From: Eriocheir sinensis
Lineage: Eukaryota; Arthropoda; Malacostraca; Decapoda; Varunidae
Length of the DNA: 64,000 nucleotides
Direction: 5' to 3'
Assembly: GCF_024679095.1 (NCBI RefSeq)
Contig: NC_066529.1
Location: forward strand, 5,749,866 to 5,813,865
The translations under genes and the position numbers were made by a program. Shown here one piece after another: positions 44,655 to 55,714 of the stretch (positions are counted from its first letter, which is position 1; each line of letters opens with the position of its first letter). Below the pieces are notes generated by a model, which had not been told where the DNA came from, made no database searches, and was given only the letters and a program-made list of their open reading frames with translations.

Positions 44655-45000
44655 GCTCCACTCATTCAGGCCAATCCACCTCCGCCCAGCCCTTTCATCC
44701 AGCCCAATCCATCTCCGCCCAGCCCTTTTATCCAGGCCAATCCACCTCCGCCCAGCCCTTTCATCCAGCCCAATCCACCTCCGCCCAGCCCTTTTATCCA
44801 GGCCAATCCACCTCCGCCCGGCCCTTTTATCCAGGCCAATCCACCTCTGCCCAGCCCCCAATCCCGTCATCCAGGCCAATCCACCTTCGCCCAGCCCCCA
44901 ATCCCGTCATCCAGGCCAATCCACCTTCGCCCAGCCCCCAATCCCGTCATCCAGGCCAATCCACCTTCGCCCAGCCCCCAATCCCGTCATCAGCCCAGTC
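44655..45000 (+). repeat. 33-bp minisatellite grading into 40-bp units
   Basis: The unit is CCAATCCACCTCCGCCCAGC followed by CCTTT(T/C)ATCCAG(G/C). About six 33-bp units are followed by three or four 40-bp units carrying a seven-base insertion that yields CCCCAATCCCGTC. The 33-bp part is open on both strands (plus: RPIHLRPALLS repeats; minus: GLDKRAGRRWI repeats), which is expected of a stop-free unit and is not a gene. Confidence 0.93.
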
Positions 45001-45039
45001 CAAGCCCCTTTGTCCAGCCCAGCACAACCAATCCAAGTC

Positions 45040-45240
45040 CCTCAGTCCATTCCATAATCCAGTCTAGCTCACAAATTGCTTATCTTCTTTCCATTGCATA
45101 GACCAGTCCCCAACCCAAATGCAGCCCCTAGTCCCTTCATCCAGGCCAGTACAACCAAACGAAGTCCCTCAGTCCATTCCATAATCCAGTCTAGCTCACA
45201 AATTGCTCATCTTCTTTCCTTGCCATGACTAGTCCCTAAC
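45040..45240 (+). repeat. Direct duplication, about 120 bp
   Basis: AGTCCCTCAGTCCATTCCAT, AATCCAGTCTAGCTCACAAA and TTGC(T/C)(T/A)ATCTTCTTTCC occur at 45029 and 45151. The remainder to 45660 is C-rich non-coding DNA with CCAGTCC words. Confidence 0.8.
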
Positions 45241-45974
45241 CCCAATGCAGTCCCCAGCCGTCTCATCATCCCCTTCCATCATCCATCCCAGTCAACAGCC
45301 CCAAACAGCTCCTTTATCCACCACATCCAAGCCCAGTGCAGGCAACAGGTCATCTTATCAAGCCCTAAACAACCCTATCCATTCAATCCACTAGACTCCT
45401 TCCACTCGTCAAAAGCCCGTTTATCTAAGTCAGTCCAGTCAAGTCCAGCCAACAGCCCCTTTAACCATATCACCCCATCCCAGCCTCCCTGCAACCTCTT
45501 ATTCAGATCTACCCTGTTAATCCCAGTCCCCAGTTTAGGCCAGTCACCCAAGCTCAATTAACAGCCCTAACCCCCATCCTTAACAACACTTCCCAGCCCT
45601 TTCAAGTCCTCAGAGAACTGTTCTCCTTTATTCTTTCGCGTTTCCAGTCCCCTCCCAGCCCCGGCTCATCTGGTTTCCCTTCCCTCGGCTCAGCCTCGGC
45701 TCCTGCATGAATGAACTGTTATTTTCGCGATCACGGACGGAAGCAGCGGAAGTGAGTGCCTGAGAGAGTTGCGCCGCTTGCCGACTCTTCCCGTTCCTTC
45801 CCGTCCCTTATTTTCCAGACTCTTGAACCCACTAACGCACAGTACACCTTCTCAGGCCTATAAAGCTAACTGTGTGTGTCATTTGAAGATTTCAGTGCAT
45901 TTTGAAGCTCCTCAATTTACCAATCAGCAAATGGTTTAAGAGTCGTGCGCGTTTCATCAAGCGTGTGAACTTAA

Positions 45975-46900
45975 AACCACATGCACATATCACTCAATTA
46001 TCCAAGAACCGCTTCACTCCCTCACCGCTTCTATATCATGACCAGAAACCGAGGAAGTGATGGAGATGGGCTGGTTCCTAGTTCCGTTCCAGCCCGTCAC
46101 GTCCATCAGTTTGACAAAGGGATAAGACTCACTGTTTATGCCTCCCTAACATTTGTCACTTTATACTTCAAGAACCGTTTCCTTTCTCACTACTTCTAAA
46201 TCAAAAGTGGGAACATAAGTAGTGATAGAGATGTACCGTTTACTCGTCCCGTCCCATCCCTCTGACAAGAAAGTTCAAGGGAAGGTTAATGCTCAGTGTT
46301 TCTGCTCCGCCGCCACATGGCACTCAATACTCCAAGAATCGCTTCCCTTCCTCCCTACTTCTCAATCATGAACGGAAACAGAGAATGAAAGAGATGTTCC
46401 GCATACTCATCCTTTCCTGTCCCTCAGTTTGACAATAGGAAGGTTACTGTTCAGTGTTTCTGGGCCGCCGCCACATGGCACTCAATACTCCAAGAATCGC
46501 TTCCCTGCTCACTGCTTCTATAACATGATCGGAAACAGAGGAAGGGATAGAAATGTGCCGCTTACTCGCCCCGTCCCTCGGTTTGACAATAGAAAGGTTA
46601 ATGTTCAATGTTTCAACTCCGCCGCCACTTATCACTTAACACTCCAAGAATCGCTTCCCTTCCTTACTCCTTCTCTATCATGAACGGAAACAGAGGAAGC
46701 GAGAGAGATGAGCCACTTACTCGTTCCGTCCTGTCCTTAGTTTGACAATAGGAAGGTTAATGTTCAATGCTCGACCTTCGCCACCGCCTAGGCCTTCACA
46801 ATGGACCGCAGAAGGTGATCCCGCCGCCCGCTTGCCACTCAATACCCCAGAGTCACTTCCGTCCCTCACCACTTCGATGTCATGAAGAGAACCAGCAGAA
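45975..46900 (+). repeat. Tandem repeat, ~140-150-bp unit, about six diverged copies
   Basis: Each unit has CACTCAATACTCCAAGAATC, GCTTCCCT..CTCACTGCTTCT, ATGA(A/C)CGGAAACAGAGGAAG, ATGTGCCGCTTACTCG, CCTCAGTTTGACAATAGGAA and GGTTAATGTTCAGTGTTTC. Copies start near 45985, 46155, 46320, 46475, 46625 and 46830. The reading frame is not conserved between copies, so this is treated as non-coding. Confidence 0.85.
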
Positions 46901-47169
46901 GAGAGCTAAGACGTGGACCTTCAACTTGTCCCTCGGCGTCCCTCAGTTCGACGAAGGGAGAGTTTAGTGCTGGCTCTCCTTCTTCCTCCTCCTTCTCCTC
47001 CTCCACCTCCTCCTCTTCTTCCTCCTCCTGATTGATGTCTGACATTCATTAATCGAGACCTGTTGCCCTTCCTTATCCCTTTTACGTCACGACCTAACTC
47101 CTGGAACTTATGACAAACTCGATGTGACATTTACTGGAGTTGGTGCGATTAAAGAGGATTGACGGAACG

Positions 47170-47345
47170 CAGCGAAAAGAAAATGAAGGAAAAGAAGGAA
47201 GGAAGGAAGGAAAGGAAAGGAAAGGAAAGGAAAGGAAAGGAAGGAAGGAAGGAAGGAAGGGAGGGAATGTTTGTATGGATAAAAAGAAACACGCAGCAAG
47301 AAAAAAGGAAGGAAGAAGGAAGGAAGAATAAGCTTGGAGAGGGAA
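47170..47345 (+). repeat. (GGAA)n-like purine microsatellite
   Basis: GGAAGGAAGG and GGAAAGGAAA words over about 80 bp, then AAGGAAGAAGG to 47330. Confidence 0.85.
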
Positions 47346-47465
47346 GAAAAAAAAAGTGGAAGTGGAAGTAGATAAAAAAAAGAGATAATAATAGAAGTTT
47401 AGTACGGAAATTACTTAGCCAATGAAAGGTTTTCTTTTGGACGAGTTCACAGTCTGGCTAGCCTA

Positions 47466-47466
47466 A

Positions 47467-47506
<40 letters not shown>

Positions 47507-47582
47507 ACAAATTCACACAAAAAATAGGTAAATAGGTAGATAAATGATGGATAAACCGGGAAAAGTAGATAGATAAATAAAT

Positions 47583-47643
<61 letters not shown>
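47466..47643 (+). repeat. (TC)n then (GA)n, facing inverted microsatellites
   Basis: (TC)n 47468-47503 and (GA)n 47586-47643, separated by about 80 bp of AT-rich DNA. As inverted complementary tracts they could form a hairpin. Confidence 0.93.
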
Positions 47644-47649
<6 letters not shown>

Positions 47650-47894
47650 CAAGGACACGGAGAGAGGTCAGGCATCGCTTTCCTGCACATTCTTGTGTTT
47701 CCACCGCTCTGATTGCGTGGGGTGCTTCCGGGAGGATGAGGTCGCTACCACGACTATCAAGATGAGGACAGGAGGGTGGAGATGAAGCAACGGCGGCGGC
47801 GGCGGAGGAGGAAGCTAATGCAGACGTGAAAAATAAACCGAGTCGCTGATGGTGGATATGGAGACGAGGAAGGGCGAGCACAGTGGACGGATAA

Positions 47895-48149
47895 AGGGGC
47901 TATTACACTGGGCTAATTTTTCGTGGATCTTCAGTCAAACCACGATTTCCGCTAGCGTAGTTCTCATTTGTTTCTTGTTATTGCTGCTGATGATGATGGT
48001 GAGTAATACCGTCGTCCTTCAGTGAAATCTACCGTAGCTTTGGAAGATCGTGGACACGTCAGAAAACCAAGGAAATATTAGAACCACGCCAGCGGAAATC
48101 GTGGTTTGAGTGAAGATCCACGGAAAATTTGCCCAGTGTAATAGCCCCT
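47895..48149 (+). mobile_element. Harbinger-like MITE with long inverted repeats and TAA duplication
   Basis: The element is 255 bp. Both ends read AGGGGCTATTACACTGGGC inward, and the inverted match continues for at least 60 bases with few mismatches (GTGGATCTTCA, CAAACCACGATTTCCGCT, GCGT). A TAA lies immediately outside each end (47892-47894 and 48150-48152). Three-base TWA target duplications with G-rich termini are typical of PIF/Harbinger non-autonomous elements. No transposase ORF is present. Confidence 0.88.
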
Positions 48150-48703
48150 TAAAGAAGCGAAGAGAATTTTACGGTGTGCATGGTCGGGGAAGATGATGAT
48201 GATGATGCCATGATAAGATAACCTCGCGGTCAAGGAGTCTCGCAGAAACTGAGCCACAGAGGAAAAAAATGGTGATGGAAATAAAAATACGAAGGAAAAT
48301 CAATGTTACGGTGTTCGGAGTTCCTGGTGAAGCCTTGATGGCGGACCTTCACGATCGGGGAGACTCAAGGAAAGCGGGAACGAGGAAAGTCAAACGACCC
48401 GAGACTGCAGGAAAGTGGGAACGAAGAAAAATAAAACGAAACAAAAATACCAAACTCTCAAGAAAGATTGAAGAAAGTTAGGACGAAGAAAAATATATAA
48501 AAAAGTGAGGACTAAAAATCTACAAAGAAAAAATATTCCGGCGGTCTCGGAAAAAAGCACGAGGATAATCATATTACTACTGAACATGGTCCGGGGCTCC
48601 TGCTAATGCCTCTATTGAAAACTTTACGACGGAGGCGGCTCAGGGAGTGTACCGGAGAGTCGAAAAAGATGGAAAAGTGTGAGCTGAGGAAGAAAAAGAG
48701 AGA

Positions 48704-49315
48704 ACAGCAAGTACACGAGGGAGAAAAACAAAAGCATGATAATAACGAACCTGTTTCCTATTTTTTTTTTCTTTATGATGCAGAGAAAAGGAGAAAATAG
48801 GAGATGATGCAGAGAAAAGGAGAAAATAGGAGATGATGCAGAGAAAAGGAGAAAATAGGGGATGATGCAGAGAAAAGGAGAAAATAGGAGATGTGCAGAG
48901 AAAAGGAGAAAATAGGAGATGATGCAGAGAAAAGGAGAAAATAGGAGATGATGCAGAGAAAAGGAGAAAATAGGAGACGATGCAGAGAAAAGGAGAAAAT
49001 AGGAGATGATGCAGAGAAAAGGAGAAAATAGGAGACGATGCAGAGAAAAGGAGAAAATAGGGGATGATGCAGAGAAAAGGAGAAAATAGGAGATGATGCA
49101 GAGAAAAGGAGAAAATAGGAGATGATGCAGAGAAAATGAGAAAATAGGAGACGATGCAGAGAAAAGGAGAAAATAGGAGATGTATATATGAAGAAAAAGC
49201 GAGAACAGGAAGTAGACGAGGGAGAAAAAAAAAGCATGATAATAATGAACCTGTTTCCTATTTTTTCTTTATTATTATGCAGAGAAAAGGAGAAAATAGG
49301 AGATGTATATATGAA
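48704..49315 (+). repeat. 29-bp minisatellite (about 14 units) flanked by long direct repeats
   Basis: The unit is AGAGAAAAGGAGAAAATAGG followed by AGATGATGC (48778-49182). Single-unit variants are GGGGATG, GAGACGATG and one missing GAT. The flank AGTACACGAGGGAGAAAAA, then AGCATGATAATAACGAACCT and GTTTCCTATTTTTT at 48711-48775 recurs after the array at 49210-49275 and is again followed by one unit. The larger block has therefore duplicated, and the array expanded in one copy. Confidence 0.92.
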
Positions 49316-49644
49316 AGAAAAAACGAGAACTACAGCAAAGAGACAAAAAAAGGAACGAAATTAAGGTATAAGAAGGAAAGAAACAAAATGCGATAAGAAG
49401 AGGAAGAAAGTAACTAAAAAGACAAATTCTACATAGGTGAAAACATAAACATAAATTTTGCACAAAGATTAAAGCGAAATGTCAGGAAATGCGTGAGGTA
49501 AAAAGCGAAAAGGAAAAAAATTAATGATAAAAAATGATTAAATAGCGAAAGATATACAGAAAAGAAAACGAGAAGTAGGAAAATTTGTGGAAAAGAAAGA
49601 GATGGGACAGAAAGTATATATAGAGAAAATAATAGATGATAAAT

Positions 49645-49810
49645 TTTCTACGAGGGGAGGAAATTAGTGAAAAACGAGGAGAAAAACTTTGCACAACTAA
49701 ATAACAATAAGAAAGAGTTTGTAGAAGGGAAGAAAATAAAACGGAGACAAACTTTCCACAAATAAATATCAATAAGACAGAGTTTGTAGAATGGAAGAAA
49801 ATAAAAGACG
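49645..49810 (+). repeat. Two to three diverged copies of a ~65-bp unit
   Basis: AACAATAAGAAAGAGTTTGT, AGAAGGGAAGAAAATAAAAC, then ATCAATAAGACAGAGTTTGT, AGAATGGAAGAAAATAAAAG. A/G-rich non-coding stretch 48240-50000 otherwise. Confidence 0.7.
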
Positions 49811-50129
49811 AAAATTATATGCGAAGAGAAAATATACACCCACAAGACAGACTACAAACGATGAAAAAAAAAAACAAGACAAATCTCACACGAAGAAAAC
49901 AAAAGCTTGAAAAAAATACCAAATTCACGAAAAAAAAACATGAACTGAAAATGTATAAAAAAAGAAAAAGAAATTACATGGAAGAAAAATCGATCCACTT
50001 TAATTTATTTTTTGCTGTGGTTTCTCTTTTTCATCTCCTCGAGTTCCTTCGACCATACATATCACTACCATCTCCAATTTGCTGGTTTTATTGTTTTGCT
50101 ACTGCGACCGATCACTTAGGGTTCGTTCA

Positions 50130-50132
<3 letters not shown>

Positions 50133-50189
<57 letters not shown>

Positions 50190-50235
50190 CTTTGTTTGCC
50201 CTTGAGCTGCTCCCGTTGCTGTAAGGGAAAAGGTA
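50133..50235 (-). repeat. (GT)n plus dispersed T-rich repeat, copy 6
   Basis: (GT)n 50133-50185 is followed by TTTGCCCTTGAGCTGCTCCC and GTTGCTGTAAGG, which in minus sense is CCTTACAGCAACGGGAGCAG followed by CTCAAGGGCAAA. Confidence 0.75.
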
Positions 50236-50667
50236 GCAAAACAAAGACAGTAACTACTTTATATAAGAAACAACAAGAGCAAAGGAAAGGACAAGGCTGC
50301 TAAGGTGGTAAGGAAGGATATAAGGAGATGAGGAGAAGGCAGGAGGCAACAGTGCGAGGGGGTGACAGGGGGCGAGGCATCTGAATAAGGTAACAAATCT
50401 CTATATAAAACGCAACACTGAATGAGGAAAGGAAAATGCTAATAGGCAAAAATAGTAACCATGAAAAAGAGGGACAGTGACAAAAGAAACTACGGCAAAC
50501 ATCTCTAAGTGGGTAGAAAAAGTAGGGTAAGTAGTACCTCCACGTAGGAAAAGATGAGTCAGCCAGGCAAAAACGATAACGACAGAAAAGAAAACGGGTC
50601 ACTCATCCCTGACAGACGCTGAAATGGAACTGGTAGCACGTGGCGGGGGGTGGGGGGGTGGGGGGGC

Positions 50668-50669
<2 letters not shown>

Positions 50670-50732
<63 letters not shown>
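50670..50732 (+). repeat. G-rich tract and (GA)n microsatellite
   Basis: GGGGGGTGGGGGGGTGG at 50644-50667, then about 30 GA units. Confidence 0.95.
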
Positions 50733-50733
<1 letters not shown>

Positions 50734-50756
50734 CAGCCCACGCACCCGCCCACCTG

Positions 50757-50810
50757 GCCTAACCTAACCTAATCTAACCTAACTTATCCTAACCTAACCT
50801 AACCTACTTG
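50757..50810 (-). repeat. Interstitial telomere-like (TTAGG)n tract
   Basis: The plus strand reads GCCTAACCTAACCTAATCTA, then ACCTAACTTATCCTAACCTA and ACCTAACCTACTTG: about ten CCTAA pentamers with a few substitutions, equal to (TTAGG)n on the minus strand, the arthropod telomere repeat. It begins about 25 bp after a (GA)n tract. Confidence 0.8.
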
Positions 50811-51084
50811 CCCTTCCCACAAATATGTCAGGATCGTCCTCCGGAGCCCAAAGTGATGTATATAGTGTTGGAACCAATAAGTTTTACCGCGATTGACGTT
50901 TTTTTGAGGGGAGGTGGCGGCATATGACCCAGGCCAAGAACAACAAACATAATGAAAAGAAAAATGCTCGTAAATGTCCGTCATGTAGAACCGCAGAAGG
51001 ACACACACAAAAAAAAACATACAAAGGTTATAGAATAAAGTAAATAAACATATCCACAAACCCAGTAACCACATACCTATCCAA

Positions 51085-51340
51085 TCCATCCAGATACCCC
51101 ACTTCGACATGCTTATTTCTCTATCCACATACCCATTATCCATACACCTATTCGTTCATCCATATATCCAATATTTATCATCTATCCAGTCCATTCACAT
51201 ACCCGCTGTCAACACATATACTCGTTCATCCACATACCCAACATCTACCCACCTACATATTCGTGCATCCACATACCCACTCTCCACACACCTATCCGTT
51301 CATCGACATATCCACCATCTACACTTTCATCCACCATCCT
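51085..51340 (+). repeat. Degenerate ATCCACATACCCA repeat
   Basis: CATCCACATACCCA-like words recur about eight times (TCCATCCAGATACCC, TATCCACATACCCAT, CATTCACATACCCG, CATCCACATACCCAA), with a spacing of about 30-45 bp. Confidence 0.6.
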
Positions 51341-51765
51341 CCATATGCCTCTCAAGAAAAAGTTTATGAAGAATTTTGGTTTAACTTAAAAAAATATATG
51401 TAAATCAATGAACGGTCACACATATCAAACAAACCAAAAGTCAAATGAAACTGTACGACTTAACATTAACAAAACAAAACTACTAACTGGCGTAGAATTT
51501 TGGTTTTGTCGCTATAAAAAAACAAAAATTAAAGGAATCAAACACCGAATGAGTCAATTAAAGCGGTAAACGTGAATGCTGACTACCTTCGGATAATTAC
51601 TGAGGTCATTAAAGTGTTTGTGTGTGGAGGGGATGGGGGGAAGGGGGGAGGAGGAGCTTCTCTACGGGGAAAAGAGGAAAAGAGGTTAGTAAATCATGGG
51701 GCTCAGTGGAAATTCAGTTCATTACATATTATTTTCCTTAACGAAATAAGTTGTAGTGGAATAAA

Positions 51766-51813
<48 letters not shown>

Positions 51814-52684
51814 AATAAGTTCCACTCATTTATTTTATTTTTTTCATTTCCGCTCTACTTCTCTTATTTTCACGCTCAGTAATTACAGAAAACAGACTGA
51901 ACCAATATATTGCCGTGACCGTTGTGAGAAGTTGTTGGCTAGTTAGAATTTCACCCTCGGCTATTTTGACCTCGGCGAGCACCAATTAACCTGATTAGGG
52001 GAAGGTAGAGAGCAACCATGATGGGTGGGTGGGTGGCTGAACGGATGGGTAGGTGAAGGGATGGGTGGGTAGTGGCTTCTTGGTACGTAGATTTGTGTGG
52101 GGGCGATTGGGTCAATGAAGGGAAGAAGCCGAGTCGTAATAACATGGATGATATGAGCAGGGAAGAAAAGAAAGGAGAGGTATACGAAGGAAAGAAGCAG
52201 AGAGTCGTAATAACATGGATGAGTAAAAGTAAATATGTGTGAGTGAGTCGGGGAAGGAAGCGAGGAAGGGAAGAGAGAGCTAAATATAGGTTGGTGGCAG
52301 CGTAGGGTACAGGGATGTGTGTTTGATGGATAGGAACAGGGGAGAAAGGAAAGGAGAGACATACGAAGGAAAGAAGCAGAGAGTCGTAATAACATGCATG
52401 GACAAAAAGGTGAAGGAAGGGAAGGAGGGAAAGAGGGGTAGGTAGGTTGGTGGCTGTGTAGGTTACAAGGATGTGTGTTTGGTGGACAGAAATAGGGAAA
52501 AGGAAAGGAGATACACTTGTAATGAATGCTATTGATATGTAAGAAGTGACCTGTGCGTGTATGTCAGTGAAGAAATGCGGAAGAGTGCAGAAGTGTGTGG
52601 TGGCGAGTGGATGTTTGAAGAAAAGGAAGGGAAGGAAAAAAAGGAAGGGACTCTGAATGGCCTGAACGGGAATGAAAGTGTGAG

Positions 52685-52740
<56 letters not shown>

Positions 52741-52835
52741 ACGAGAGGTTAGGGTGAGCGAGGAGAGGAGGAATGGGAGAGCAGTGACGTAAAACAAATG
52801 ATGATGAGGGAAGGAAACGGTGCCAGATGAACAAT
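51340..52835. other. Stretch downstream (gene sense) of the putative UTR exon
   Basis: (TC)n 51771-51812, degenerate GGGTGGGT and AAGGAAAGG words 52010-52500 with a ~190-bp duplication (AAGCAGAGAGTCGTAATAAC at about 52195 and 52374, with a related copy at 52126), and (GT)n 52686-52738. No gene seen. Confidence 0.7.
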
Positions 52836-52841
52836 AATTAC

Positions 52842-52891
52842 CTGCCAGTCGGGACGGTGATGTAGAAGCCTCGATGTCACCTGGCGGACAC
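52842..52891 (-). other. Candidate 5' UTR exon upstream of the ZP-N gene
   Basis: A 50-base segment is bounded on the minus strand by acceptor GTCTCTTTACAG|G and donor CTGGCAG|GTAATT, both close to consensus. It sits in otherwise repeat-poor sequence, on the strand of the ZP-N gene. The first ATG-containing exon (28964) begins with its own acceptor, so an upstream noncoding exon must exist; this is the best candidate seen. If correct, the intron is about 23.9 kb and at least one more exon lies further upstream. Confidence 0.35.
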
Positions 52892-53079
52892 CTGTAAAGA
52901 GACCCCCACTTCAGTACGTCAGGTGGAAGAGAACATTTAAATTACAGTGTATAAAAAAGAAATGTAAACTAATATAGAAAGAACACGTCATTATATTAAA
53001 GATGAAAAGCATTAACATTGATAATGGATAGAAACGGCAGAAATATCAATGCCATGAGATTAAGACCAAAATATTAGAA

Positions 53080-53223
53080 AAGAAGAAGAAGAAGAAGAAG
53101 AAGAAGAAGAAGAAGAAGAAGAAGAAGAAGAAGAAGAAGAAGAAGAAGAAGAAGAATGAGAAAAAAGGAGGTTAAAGAGAAGAAAAAGAGAAGGAAGAGG
53201 AGAAAAGAAATAAGTAGAGAGGG

Positions 53224-53264
<41 letters not shown>

Positions 53265-53265
53265 C
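53080..53265 (+). repeat. (GAA)n and (CAA)n microsatellites
   Basis: (GAA)n 53080-53156 and (CAA)n 53225-53264, separated by A/G-rich DNA. Confidence 0.95.
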
Positions 53266-53512
53266 GAGGAGGGGGAACGGTAGAGTCATCGCCCCCAACC
53301 ACAACGTAACAAGCAAGCCATTCGGTGCCTCCAACACGTATCTTCTCATAAACAACTTAGCCCATTCTTCCTCCTCCCCAACCCTCCCTCGCTCTCTCCC
53401 TCGGATAAACTACCTCCCTCAAAACAAAAGAAGATGACTGCAGAATCGGCCCCGAGTCGCTTGATACAAAAAGGGTGATTTAATTTCCGTAGTCTCTGAA
53501 CTCTCCAGTAAT

Positions 53513-53640
53513 TCATTGTCCTTTATCATAATTAGGGGACCAGAACTGCAATGCATATCCCAGGTGAGGTCTTAGCATCGAGATAAGAAAGATAACGTTA
53601 CTCCCGGCGTCTTACACTCGAAGTTCTCCGCTATGGACCC
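53513..53640 (-). mobile_element. CR1-like LINE fragment, frameshifted
   Basis: The minus frame reads RPHLGYALQFWSPNYDKG, then a stop at 53515-53513. It is preceded in another frame by CKTPGVTLSFLSR. This aligns with RPHLDYAVQFWSPYY and the preceding PEVFLKLYLAL of the copy at 12313-13180. About 40 residues remain. Confidence 0.75.
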
Positions 53641-53855
53641 GAACATAGGATGAGGCGGAGGAAAAGGAGGAGGAGGAGGAGGAGGAGGAGGAAGGGGAGG
53701 CAACAGGTGGACAGGTGTGCTGCTAAATTGACAGGTAACTGGACTTTGAGTAACCAGAAGTGTGTCCAGCGAGTCTCCGAGCGGCTTGAGGGGATACTGG
53801 TGGCGGTAATAAACCCCGATTGAATCAACTCTCTCCAAACTGAGCAGAGATTATT

Positions 53856-53857
<2 letters not shown>

Positions 53858-53926
<69 letters not shown>
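53858..53926 (+). repeat. (GT)n microsatellite
   Basis: About 33 perfect units. Confidence 0.96.
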
Positions 53927-54194
53927 AAGATATAACTTAACACCAATATCTCATAAACCAGTCGTCGTAAGAAACAGTGAAAGGTATGTACGGAACTTAG
54001 GGAAGCCGAGGAATGACCTTCTATCGCTGTACGTGGATCGCAAACAGCACCGACGATCAACATGAGTCGGGTATTTCCTCGCCCGTCCACCCACCCACCG
54101 ACCTTGAGGCAGCGAGGTGAAGAGGAGGCGAGGCGTGTGTAAGGGTTGTATTATAAGATATTTCGCCGCCCAAGAACACCTATTTGACAAGGCT

Positions 54195-54370
54195 TTTCTA
54201 GGAGTCGTGGGCATTCCCAGGGGTAGTTTTATGACCCTGGTGGTAGTTTGACCCTTCTTCTGTACCATGAGTCTAAAAAAACACTCATTAGAACCTGATT
54301 GATCCCCTCTTTGACCTTTAGAAATAGTTGATGTGAGAAGCGATGGCGTCTTAAAATACGGCCCTAAGTA
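54195..54370 (+). repeat. Dispersed repeat with GACCCTGGTGGTAGTTTGAC core, copy 2
   Basis: CCCAGGGGTAGTTTTATGAC, CCTGGTGGTAGTTTGACCCT, TCTTCTGTACCATGAG, CACTCATTAGAACCTGATTG and GATGTGAGAAGCGATGGCGT. This copy defines the family best together with the inverted copy at 58085. Confidence 0.85.
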
Positions 54371-54604
54371 TCGAGGCGGGAGGCAAGCAGAGGTGACGCC
54401 ATGCAGGAGGTATTTTGCAGATTCACGAGGTCATATGCCGTTGCCTTGTGTCTATTGGTTGCGATGAAGACAGATCAGGGACGGGAAAGAGGAGTGGAGG
54501 ATAAAAAAAAATACCCGCGACACGATCCTTCCATTAAGACAAACTGTGAAAAATGCCAAAAAACAATGCAAAAAAATATGAAGACGGAAGATGATGCCGA
54601 AAAA

Positions 54605-54845
54605 AAAAATAGATAGATGAGGATGTAAGAAAAATTAGACCGAGTGAGGGGGAGGCCGAATAAATAAAATAAAATAACGGAGGAAAATGCCAGAAAGAAA
54701 AAAATGAGACTGAGTGAGGAGGAGGCCGAATAAATATAATAAAAATAACGAGGAAAATGCCAGAAAGAAAAATGAGACTGAGTGAGAAGGAGGCCGAATA
54801 AATAAAACAAAAATAACGGAGGAAAATGCCGGAAAGAAAATAAGA
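54605..54845 (+). repeat. ~67-bp tandem repeat, three copies
   Basis: AGACTGAGTGAGGAGGAGGC, CGAATAAATAAAATAAAA and TAACGGAGGAAAATGCCAGA recur with small indels. Confidence 0.85.
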
Positions 54846-55109
54846 AGAAAACGGTCGACAGTGAAGTTTTGAATAAATGAAGATAAATAATTAGTTTACT
54901 GCATTAAATTCGCTCTTCAATTGTCTTTTTCTTACAGCGGCACAGTATATTATTAGCCTTCCCCTCACGACCCTTTTTGAAGCCTCCTAAAATCACTATA
55001 CGAGAGTTATATGCCTCCCATCACCTGTTGCTCACTCCTTTACTTGCGTTAAATCACTGGTCTTCAAACATTTCTCACCTGGACACAATTTTACCTATAG
55101 CAATTACTC

Positions 55110-55340
55110 TCACGACCCAAGACTTTTAATACTGTTGAGAGCGGTGTGTGGGTGCCCTTTGCGTCTGGGGTTCAATCATCTTTGTGTGTCAAGACTTTTA
55201 ATACTGTTGAGAGCGGTGTGTGGGTGCCGTCCGCGTCTTGGGTTCAATCATCTATGTGTGTCAAGACTTTTAATACTGCTGAGAGCGGTGTGCGGGTGCC
55301 CTTTCCGTCTGGTATTCAATCATCTATGTGTGTGTCAGGT
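55110..55340 (+). repeat. ~69-bp tandem repeat, three copies
   Basis: AAGACTTTTAATACTGTTGA, GAGCGGTGTGTGGGTGCC and GGGTTCAATCATCTATGTGT recur at 55120, 55190 and 55262. A 108-codon ORF runs through because the unit is a multiple of three; no family resemblance. Confidence 0.88.
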
Positions 55341-55714
55341 TAGTGCTCGCCACCACAATGTTATCTCCAGCACTACCGCCATCATCCATTTTCAGAGGTA
55401 TATACTGCACACGGAAATTTATGAAGCATCTATTGATCATCTATTGTGTTTGTTTCCGTGACGTCAGCAAGATAAACAAGTAGACGCAACATAACAGAAT
55501 AGCTATATTAATACTACGAGCTGTGTGTCATGCCATCTGGTGCTCTGCTATACTCGTTTGTGAAGTAGGGTGGTGACGGGTTGAGTAATCTATAAATTGC
55601 AGTCTCGCACATCCAAGAAGTCTGGATTGGATACAGATTGTCACGTGGGTTCGAGCTACGCGTTCGTATATCAATTCAGCTTTAATTTTAACCTCCAAAG
55701 GAAAAAAAAGAAGG

